NCBI GenBank assembly: GCA_963924555.1
Contig: OZ004594.1
Coordinates: forward strand, 1,488,001 to 1,552,000
Source of the DNA: Crambe crambe
Taxonomy: Eukaryota > Porifera > Demospongiae > Poecilosclerida > Crambeidae
Reading direction: 5' to 3'
Length of the DNA stretch: 64,000 bases
Below, in pieces: positions 16,091 to 25,000 of this stretch. The notes beneath the pieces were generated by a model. That model worked only from the letters and a program-made list of their open reading frames with translations. It was not told the origin of the DNA and did no database searches. The position numbers were made by a program, and so were the translations under genes. Positions within the stretch are counted from its first letter, which is position 1; each line of letters starts with the position of its first letter.

Positions 16091-18334
16091 ATGAACTTGA
16101 TCTGTAATTTTCTTGCAGCAAACTTGATGGTTTTGCTGCTCTTTTGTGGAGTAGCCCATCCACAAAACAGAGGAGATTTACGGCTAGTGCAACAAGAGAG
16201 AACCAGTGATGGAAGTGCATCATTTTCAGCTGGTCGTCTCGAGATTTTCATCAACTCTACATGGGGATCAGTATGTTCAGATAACTTTGACATGATGGAT
16301 GCTCATGTGGCTTGCAGACAATTAGGCTACTCTGGAGCTATCTCAACTGATACCAGCTTCCACACTCCTTACGGTCGAGGAAGAACAGGCCCAATATGGC
16401 TAGACGAAGTTGGCTGTGATGACCAGAATATGCTTCACCTCCTTTCTTGTCCAAACTCTGGCCTAGGAGAACATGATTGCGACCATTTCTCAGATGTAGC
16501 TGTGGTGTGTAACAGTCAGCCTCTGATTTCTGCTTCCCCCCAGTCCATGGATGTTCGGTTAGTCGGAGGAAAGTTCAGATCACAAGGAAGAGTAGAAGTC
16601 TATTGCAATGGAAGATGGGGAACAGTGTGTGGCAGAAACTTTCAGAAGACTGAAGCCGATGCGATTTGCAGAGATTTAGGATATACAAAGGCTACTCATT
16701 TTGGAATTGAAGTGAGCAGCCTATCACCTGCAGATTCACAGCAACCCATTTGGTTCCAACAATTGGACTGTCCTGGGAATGCAGAAGATATTGGATCTTG
16801 CGGGCAGTGCAGCGGAGTAGATTACAACACAAATGATGACAGCATGATTGAGTGTTCTTCTCACAGGCACGATGTCATTATCCAATGCACTTACTCAATA
16901 CCTTATGGATCAGTCAGGCTGGTTCAAGGGACAGAAGAGGTGACACAAGACAGAGGGCGATTGGAAATCTTCATCAATGGAAAATGGAATACTGTTTGCT
17001 TCAATAGTTTCAATGCTCCAGCTGCAAACATTGCTTGCCAGCAACTTGGATTTTTAAAAACTGCCCATTACACAAGAATTGTGGATACAAGGTTCGGAGA
17101 AGGTTCTGGTCCTATCACTGATCTCCTCTGCACACCAGAGAACAAAGCTCTCGGTCTGTGTTCGAAGCTGTCGTCAGAAAACTGCAGTTCACATCATCAG
17201 GATGTTGCATTGTATTGCACCAATGTGAAAGCCCCTGGAACTGTAACTCCAACAGAGGGTAAAAAGTTGCTCTCTGCTGCTGCATTTTCAGGCATCATAT
17301 TAGGGTGTTGCCTCATCCTCGTCCTCTGCTGTGCCTGCTGTAGCGTGTGTAGCCTCCACTTCTACCTAGTACCTTACGATACCAAGAAATCGCCTGACCA
17401 GAGTGGTCTGTACTTCATTGAGCATGAAGGGAGTATAGATAACATTGATAATGTTGAGACTAGTCTGGATCAAAAGTTGTCTGGATTGGATTCAGGTATG
17501 GGTAGACGAAGAAAAGGAAGGAGTTTCAGTCCTGACTCCGCTTCTTCAAGCGTACAGGCAAAACACACGGAGAGATATGTACAACTTGATACTCGGATGA
17601 CTTCGGCTGCAGTTGGTGTTCCGCTCCCACAGCAAAGTCAATTGAAGAAAGCCGAATCACCTGTGATTCCACCACCATCAGTAGATTCCCATGGCAACAG
17701 TGCCAAAGTGCACTCCCCTACCTCATCTCCACGAGCATCTCACCCTTCATCCCCCTCACACATCTCCCCTGCACTTTCAAAGCTCTCCCTTTCTTCTTCT
17801 TCATCAGTGCCATCTCCAACGAATTTGAGCCAGGCTACTCCATCTATGGTGTATCCCAGTCCCATTCCAACCACCATTCCCATACCACCACCCCTTCGAA
17901 GGCAAATGGAGAAGAGCAACAACACAGCTACAAGTCCACAACACTCCCCCGAACTGGCAAGGAAGAAGACAGTATCAGTTGGACATGGACCCACACTTAA
18001 GCACCAAACATCCGAACCAGATTTTGTTTTGAAAGACTCTGAAGGAAAACCAGACAAACCAGTTCAGTTTCCCCTCGCTGTCTCTCACACAGCTAGCACC
18101 CAAGCTCTCCCAAAGTCACCAATCAAAGGGATAATGAAGGTGAACCAACAGCCTTCCGGAGCCCAAAGTCTGCCACACCTGGAATCTAATAACGGTCCCA
18201 CCATGGCAACGATGCCAGCAGCTGACATGGCTTTGGTGTCTGACCCAGCCCTACCACTTAACCAGCCCTGGCAGGACAACAAACACTCAGAACAGCAGAA
18301 TCATGTTTCATTTGCACTGGAAAAGAATGACTAG
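16091..18334 (+). CDS. Single-pass receptor with three SRCR domains and a long proline/serine cytoplasmic tail
   Basis: Single exon of 747 codons. I start at ATG 16091 because it begins a clear signal peptide (MNLICNFLAANLMVLLLFCG), although the frame is open upstream. Three scavenger-receptor cysteine-rich domains follow at about residues 28-137, 155-275 and 275-380, with typical motifs: WGSVCSDNF and ACRQLGY; WGTVCGRNF and ICRDLGY; WNTVCFNSF and ACQQLGF. A transmembrane helix (SGIILGCCLILVLCCACC) begins near residue 397. The tail of about 330 residues is rich in Ser and Pro (SPRASHPSSPSHISP, PIPTTIPIPPPLRR) and has a GIMKVNQQ-type segment. SRCR receptors in sponges are numerous and are thought to act in adhesion, aggregation or microbe sensing; the ligand is unknown. 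Absence of introns over 2.2 kb is unusual beside intron-rich neighbours. Confidence 0.9.
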   Translation: MNLICNFLAANLMVLLLFCGVAHPQNRGDLRLVQQERTSDGSASFSAGRLEIFINSTWGSVCSDNFDMMDAHVACRQLGYSGAISTDTSFHTPYGRGRTGPIWLDEVGCDDQNMLHLLSCPNSGLGEHDCDHFSDVAVVCNSQPLISASPQSMDVRLVGGKFRSQGRVEVYCNGRWGTVCGRNFQKTEADAICRDLGYTKATHFGIEVSSLSPADSQQPIWFQQLDCPGNAEDIGSCGQCSGVDYNTNDDSMIECSSHRHDVIIQCTYSIPYGSVRLVQGTEEVTQDRGRLEIFINGKWNTVCFNSFNAPAANIACQQLGFLKTAHYTRIVDTRFGEGSGPITDLLCTPENKALGLCSKLSSENCSSHHQDVALYCTNVKAPGTVTPTEGKKLLSAAAFSGIILGCCLILVLCCACCSVCSLHFYLVPYDTKKSPDQSGLYFIEHEGSIDNIDNVETSLDQKLSGLDSGMGRRRKGRSFSPDSASSSVQAKHTERYVQLDTRMTSAAVGVPLPQQSQLKKAESPVIPPPSVDSHGNSAKVHSPTSSPRASHPSSPSHISPALSKLSLSSSSSVPSPTNLSQATPSMVYPSPIPTTIPIPPPLRRQMEKSNNTATSPQHSPELARKKTVSVGHGPTLKHQTSEPDFVLKDSEGKPDKPVQFPLAVSHTASTQALPKSPIKGIMKVNQQPSGAQSLPHLESNNGPTMATMPAADMALVSDPALPLNQPWQDNKHSEQQNHVSFALEKND

Positions 18335-19025
18335 ACAAACATTCAAAACCAAAGAGAAAACTGACTCCACTCAAAAGTCAAAGCAAATTACCTCCATAAA
18401 AAATTATCTTTGTAGCTGCATAACTGAATTAATCAGCCGTTATATTATTTTCAACTATTTTGCACCACCTGTTTTCTTTTGCTGGTAGAGTTAACAGTAA
18501 TGCATCACCATACTTGTTATGCACTGCCATACTTGTAATGTTGTGTCTGTGTGTGACCACCACCTTCTCTATAATAATAATGCACGACTACATGTACTCA
18601 ATGGTCTATAGTAGAACCTCCAAATAAAGGACAATAGAAAATAACCTGTCCTGTCCACAAAGGACAACTGTTAATACATTAATTTCACCTCCAAAAGAGG
18701 ACAACCTCTACTATAGGAGGCTGTCCTCAGATTCAGAGGGTCAAGATTTCACCGTATTCAGGTTGCGCAGAAAGAGATGAGTTATAATTATTCTCTCCTC
18801 TAAATTTAATAATGTCTTTGAAGACATTTAATTTAGAGATTAAAGTTGACACACACGACACACTGGGTTTTATGGGAAAGGACAGTAATATTCCAAGAAC
18901 TCTTGGCTTCAGATATGTACCACCACATTGTCTCAAAGCATTCCATAGAGTAAGAATATGGATAGGACTGGGTAGGAGCTGGCCAATTACTGTGACTTTC
19001 CACCCAAACAACCACCCCTCACTCC
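18335..19025. other. Spacer between SRCR gene and RPP21, with a GGACA-type repeat
   Basis: About 690 bp. Near 18607-18730 there is a degenerate repetitive patch with words such as ACCTCCAAATAAAGGACA and ACCTCCAAAAGAGGACAACC; related text recurs near 52550-52690. A small inverted repeat sits around 18800-18840 (TAAATTTAAT...ATTTAATTTA). No convincing exon was found. Confidence 0.5.
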
Positions 19026-20121
19026 TTAGAGCGTGTCTGAGAACCTACAAAATAAGAGATGACATAATCATATCCATGTACTAGAGAATTGGCACTTCAA
19101 AGAGATTCTTGTTCCCACCTGATAAGGAGGAATGTGCAATGATGTCCTTGCCTCTTTCACATGAAGGGTGACAACTTGAACGAGAGATGAACCGCTTCAA
19201 AGTACCACATGTTAGGCACTTCACTACAACATGTGTTTCCCTAGCAGCTGAAGTGGGTTAATCACACCATTTAATATTTCACTGATTGTAGGCAAGTTTC
19301 TTACGTCTTATTCTGTGAGTACAGGTCACCCCAGGGACTAGCAGAGTGTCACATGACTTGCAGAGTGTCCTTTTGATGCTTGGGTCACTATAGGAAGTAA
19401 CAGTATAGCTGTAAGACTGAAATGGTCCAATGCTCTTTTTTTTTTTCCTGGAATATTAATAAGGAAGTGTAGTATTCCCTCTTAAAAAAGCTTCCAAGAA
19501 ATAGGAAGCTAACTAATCAGATAACTATTCCTTTCATGGCACCTACCAATCAGACAATCACCATTAACTACCTATTCCCATGAAAGTTTACTCTTGCACT
19601 GATTCACTAGCAGATCATTGATATCAAAGCAATGCTGATAAATCATATATAACTATTAAGCCTATAGAAAAACATGCAACCATAAAGGGTCTATTTATTT
19701 TGGCAGAGAGATAGAGATAAACTGTATTGGCTACAGGGAGGGAATGTTAGAACACACAAATCATTCCTTTGGTTATTAAAGAAGACTAACAAAAGTGAGG
19801 GATAGTAAGTTAATCCATTGCTTTTTAATGAGACCTACATTTTCAGCACTAATCGCTTGCTGATAGTCTTCATACTGTGTATGTAGAATCTTGAGAGCTG
19901 GGGATTGCCTGGAGTGCATACAAGCACAGCATGTGCTGCCTGCACATATTAAACAGTTATCATGTGATGTCATAGATAGAGGACTTCCATGTTGTCAGAT
20001 AAGATTAATTACTTTGGGTTTCTCTGAATCAGATTGATTTTACCTGGTAGAGGTAGCTCATCCTCTGGAAGGCTTCTTTGTGGACTATGCCGGCATTCTT
20101 TGCACTTTTCCGTTTTCCCAT
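19026..20121 (-). CDS. RPP21: Ribonuclease P/MRP subunit RPP21 (RPR2 family)
   Basis: Assembled from small exons by splice signals: 20121-20044, 19939-19839, 19387-19305, 19247-19119, and a tiny 19036-19026 (or readthrough to a stop near 19082). Translation begins MGKRKSAKNAGIVHKEAFQR, then AAHAVLVCTPGNPQLSRFYI ... TISKRLVLK, matching the helical N-terminal half of Rpp21. Next comes DPSIKRTLCKSCDTLLVPGV TCTHRIR, giving a CxxC pair, and KCLTCGTLKRF giving the second CxxC, so the zinc ribbon is complete. RPP21 binds the specificity domain with its partner RPP29 and helps process the 5' end of precursor tRNA in the nucleus. The protein is about 130 residues, close to family size. All donors and acceptors are GT-AG and phases agree. 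The 3' end is the only uncertain part. Confidence 0.9.
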
Positions 20122-20281
20122 CCCCAAGTGGGCTTTATTTAGAGTTGACCACGTGGGCGTATTATCCTAGGTCAAAGTGCAGAATGCGTGTCAATCCTTG
20201 CTACAGGGTAAAAGAGGCTCATGCTCAGTGGCATCCTTAAAGCTACTGTGTAGATAGTCAAGCACATAGAGGAGATTTCTG
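20122..20281. promoter_or_regulatory. Putative bidirectional promoter RPP21 / COX10
   Basis: 160 bp between the proposed start codons. A CACGTG E-box is at 20150-20155 within CCACGTGGG. The COX10 start is itself tentative, so the boundary may move. Confidence 0.5.
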
Positions 20282-21829
20282 ATGATGGAACTGCTGTGTG
20301 GTAAGGAATTGAAGTCATACTAAAATAGGATTACCATGATGATTTTATTCCCACCTGCTTTTATACAGCATCATGCAGACGGAAACTTATGCAGTTGCCT
20401 CTTATGCTGATATGTCATCTGAATCCTGAAACAATCTCGTCCAGATCTCTCCACTCCTCTCTCCCTGGACACCTCACAAAGCCCCACCCACAAGAGGAGC
20501 AATTTACACACTCCAACAACAAAGTAGACAAACTCTTGTAGTGTATGTTGAAGTGTCTACCCTTTACCTAGATTCTTAATATTGCCTCATTGGATAGGCA
20601 GTTGAAGGAGTGGGGGTTAAAGGTCACCGGAAAGTGGTACCTGTGGATCAGGATTTGGAAGCAGTAAAGGAGCGTTATCTCTCAGAAGGACTGGAAGAAG
20701 GATGGAGGGAGATGAAGCTGAATTGGAGAGAGCTGCCACAGATTTACCTAAAACTCTCCAAGAGTAGACTCACTGGTAGGGTACACCTGGTGTATGTGTA
20801 TTTTAGTGTTTATCTTATCTGTGCATCTTGCTCCCAGCTCTAGTGGTCCTGACTACCTTGGGTGGATACAGTATGGCTCCTGGGCCCTTTGACCTCCAAG
20901 TCTTACTGTGGACAACAACTGGCACTGCCCTTTGTTCAGCAGCGGCCAATAGCTTCAACCAGGCAAGTGTTATGGCTTGGACTAGGAAAGTGTGTGGTCA
21001 TTTCAAGCTTTGTGCTCTTATATGTAGTGGATTGAGGTGCCTTATGACTCCCAGATGGCACGCACTAGAAACAGAGTTCTAGTCAGACACAAAATAAGGT
21101 AAGGAGGCAAATTTAATGTTCAGTATTCTATTTAATGCCCACTAGCCTACTGTATTTTATTTAATGCCCATTAGCCCTCTCCATGCCGCACTCTTTGGCC
21201 TAACGTGTGGAGTCAGTGGTACTTGTATTCTCTGGAATGCAGTCAACCCTCTCACCAGTTCCCTCGGCTTAGCCAACATGTTCCTCTACGTTGCGGCCTA
21301 CACACCCCTCAAGAGGATCAGCATCGTCAATACTTGGGTGGGATCAGTAGTCGGATCCATCCCCCCTCTCATGGGATGGGCGGCATGCATGGGATCACTG
21401 GACTCGGGTGCCCTGGTCCTAGCGGGGATCCTGTATGCGTGGCAATTTGCCCACTTCAACGCTCTAAGTTGGGGACTGAGAGGAGACTATTCTCGAGCAG
21501 GTTACAGAATGATGGCTGTCACTAATCCAGCTCTCTGCAAGAGAGTCGCTCTGCGATACAGCCTAGCCACAATTCCTATATGCACCATGGCTCCAGTGTG
21601 TGACTTGACCACATGGTTCTTTGCCCTGGATTCACTACCTGTAAATTTATGGTTGGTTCTTCTCGCTTGGCGGTTTTACCGGGACTCTGATTATAAGTCA
21701 GCGAGGAGGTTGTTTCAATATAGTCTCTTACATCTACCTCTGCTCATGGCTCTTGTACTTATCAACAAGAAGCGATGGTACTCCTCCAAGGAAAAACAAC
21801 ACACCAACAAAAGAACGTCAGAGGAATAA
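20282..21829 (+). CDS. COX10: Protoheme IX farnesyltransferase, mitochondrial
   Basis: COX10 attaches the farnesyl tail to haem B, making haem O on the way to haem A for cytochrome oxidase, in the inner mitochondrial membrane. Exons: 20282-20300 and 20369-20523 (a Ser/Arg-containing N-terminus plausible as a mitochondrial presequence, tentative), 20598-20775, 20838-20962, 21028-21098, 21175-21829. Strong family text: [39 protein letters not shown] then [20 protein letters not shown], which carries the N-D-x-x-D-like prenyl-binding region in its COX10 form, then [20 protein letters not shown] and [17 protein letters not shown]. Multiple transmembrane helices follow to the end. Intron after NSFNQ uses a GC donor (CAG then GCAAGT). 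The acceptor region of the last intron is locally duplicated. Identity is certain; the first two exons are the weak part. Confidence 0.9.
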
Positions 21830-22041
21830 GTTATTAGTGCCATTTATTTTAGGAGCCAAAAAACATTTTTGAGAGAGTCTGTCATTCAATTCATTTATAC
21901 GTTTCCATGCTTCACTTTATGAAAATAAGAAATTGAGTCGCCGTTATATGCATTTGATCTTGAGTTTGACCCACAAAAACAGCTGCATGCAATGAAGAAA
22001 ATACAGAATGTGATAATGTACAAGATAGATGGCTTTAGTAT
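21830..22041. other. Convergent spacer between COX10 and LIG1
   Basis: 212 bp, AT-rich, no exon seen. Holds the two 3' UTRs. Confidence 0.6.
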
Positions 22042-25000
22042 TTAGTAGAAGTCTTCAGGGTCATGGGTACTGCCTGAGGTTTTGTTGACGTTCTGTTGGC
22101 TGCGGTACATGCTGGCCACTTGCTCACTGCTGGTGGCTTCATGGGGTTTCTTGTCCTCTCTGATACGAAGGAACCGAGGAAAACGAAGGGATATTCCCTT
22201 CTCTGGATCAACCTATGTACATAAATATAGAGGGGGGTTTTTCCTCTTAATTACAGATAGTGACAACATCTGAGTAAAGGACACTTTGGGATCAGCCGTT
22301 TTGTCCTTTGTAGAAATGTCCCTTTCTCGGAGGTTAAAATAATATACTAATGCTATGGGAAAGGGGCCCAAAAGAGCACCCTTTGTTGGGAGAGGTTATT
22401 CCTTTCTTTGATTGAGGGTCCTTCATGCTGTACTATAAGGGGTTTCCCCTCTTAATTACTCTATAATTACAGGGATATACTTACTATACCAGCTGCTGCT
22501 GTGTAGACAGGTGAGATGGATAAATCTGCCGCCTTGACCTCCCATACCTGCACAGGCTCAAACCAGTGATCTGGCTTAGCCATGCTGTCGTTATGGCGAT
22601 AGTATGGCTTGGGTTTCTCAATGACCTGATCCCGAAAGAACTTGGCGTGTTTTTCCAACTCTTCATCTTTGAAACCTGTTCCAATCTGGAGGAGGAAGAG
22701 GAGGAATCTTGGAGGAGATGAAGGAAGATCTTCATAAGACTCCTCACCTTGCATATGATCTGGTATTCTTCATTTTCTTCGTCATAGCAAGCAAGCAAGA
22801 ACCCACCATATCTACCTGTACGTTTACCACTGCCATGGAAACCACCGACCACCACGAGGTCCAAAGTATCACCTACTCCCTCCAAGTAATCTTTCTTCAG
22901 CTAGTTACATTGATCAAATGAGTGGGCAAATAATATCACAGAACATGTCTACACACCTTCAGCCAGTTATGAGATCTTCTTGCTATCTCGTAGGTTGCAT
23001 TTTTCTCTAGAGTTTTCACCATCAACCCCTCACAGTTTCCTAATAAGTCAAGATCAGTAAACTACAGAGTAAACTATGGAGTTAAGATCAGTAAACTACA
23101 GAGTAAACTATGGAGTTAAGATCAGTAAACTACAGAGTAAACTATGGAGTTAAGATCAGTAAACTACAGAGTAAACTATGGAGTTGAGATCAGTAAACTA
23201 CAGAGTAAACTATGGAGTTAAGATCAGTAAACTACAGCGTAAACTATGGAGTTGAGATCAGTAAACTACAGTGTAAACTATGGAGTTGAGATCAGTAAAC
23301 TACAGTGTAAACTATGGAGTTAAGATCAGTAAACTACAGCATAAACTATGGAGTTAAGATCAGTAAACTACAGAGTCAAACTACGGAGTCAATTGAGTTA
23401 CTAAAACTGATTCCCAAGACACTGATCTGGATTTAGGGCATAATAGAAATTTAGGAAAACCATTAATTTTTATTTCATCATTGAATCAATTATTAGTATT
23501 AACCTTTTATGGACTCTTCCAAAAACTCTTGTATCTCTTCTATGCTGTCCGTATCCATGGAGGTGGCAATCTTGAACTCCTAACATTAACATAGTGACCA
23601 AGGATTTTAGAGTTCACAGTAAAAAATTGCAAAAAAATCATTCACTTACTCCATCAATCTCATTGAACGAGGATTGCAAAAGTTCACGGCGAACTTTGAA
23701 AGGTTCTTTGACAAGTGACTAAAAAGAATATTACATCTGATAAAGAGAGACTACGTCCATTGATGTTTGTTTCAAGCTAGCACTTCGATGGACGTACCTT
23801 TCCATTCAAGTACAAAAGGTCAAATGCATACACGCACACTTGTACTTTGATCTCAGACATTTCAGCATCCTGTCAGTAAGAACGTCACAGCATTTTAAAA
23901 CAAGATGGAACTCCATTCTTGTCACCGTTTACCTTTCTCTTTCTAGTGCTGAGGACTTGGAAAGGAAGGATCTGCTTTTTTTCCACGTCCCATGCAACTG
24001 CTTCCGAGTCTATCACACAAGATACTACTGAGTCTTTCAGCACCTGAGGTGAGAGAGAGAGGGGAGACAAAGTAAAGAATGAAGATGGAGAGACCAACAG
24101 ACCTTTGGCATCCGAGCAATGATGTCTGGATATTTGGACGTGTTATTTTCAGAGTTACGACTGTACACTCTTGTCTCTCTTCCCTCCAAGACATGAATCT
24201 GAGCGCGTTCCCCATCATACTTCCACTCGCACGTAAAGTCTGCACTCTCAAACCTACCCATAGGAATTAAGTAAAGGTCATGTGACTATCACCTGATATA
24301 TAGTTTATAATTATATAAGTGGTACATAGTATTGTATGTCATAGTTATCATGTGATTGCCAGCTGACCTGTGGAGGACTTCCTGTATCCCCTTGGTGGGA
24401 TGGGCCAACATAGGCTTGAGAGGAATGCCGGGAGTGAGGCGGCAGTGTTCGGGAAGGGAGGAGAGGCCATGGGTAACCAGGGATGGGATCAGGACTCCAT
24501 AATTAGGATGCTCACTGGAGATCATGTGATCAACGGAAAATGGTCGATCGTGTGATCAACAGAAAATGGTCACATGACCAGCATCAATGTGATTATCTTA
24601 CCAATAACAGGACTTGGTGAGTAGAGAAGCTGTCTCCAGCTGTTTCTGAAAGTTTTCGGATTTTGAGCCGGCGTCTTTGCTTGCATCGACCACTTCAGGG
24701 GGCCAGTCTGTTCAAGTTACAACATGTCTAAAGTCTGTTTGCATTCATCTGGGACCTTGATCATTCACTATAACTGCTCAATTCTTGACCGAATTTCAAA
24801 TTTCAAACACCAGCAGAGAGAGTGGATAAGTTTAGCAGTTATAGTAAATGATGAAGGTGCCAGGTGAAGGACTTTAGCTATGGACTCTCACCTTGTCCAG
24901 GAGGACTCAAGACTGCTGCATGCCCGATGGCCACAAGAACTGATTGTTCTGCTAGTCCAATCCGCAGCTTACCACCCAATGATCTATGAGATAGTCAAGA

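Noticed and set aside
18733-19011. Minus-strand frame of 92 codons next to RPP21
   Set aside because: No homology recognised, and the overlapping plus frame is equally long; treated as chance.
8731-21829. A functional gene cluster or operon
   Set aside because: Neighbouring products belong to unrelated pathways and alternate in strand; adjacency reflects compactness and shared promoters.
23051-23390. CRISPR-like regular repeats
   Set aside because: The 34-bp units are contiguous with no unique spacers, and the host is a eukaryote; this is a minisatellite.
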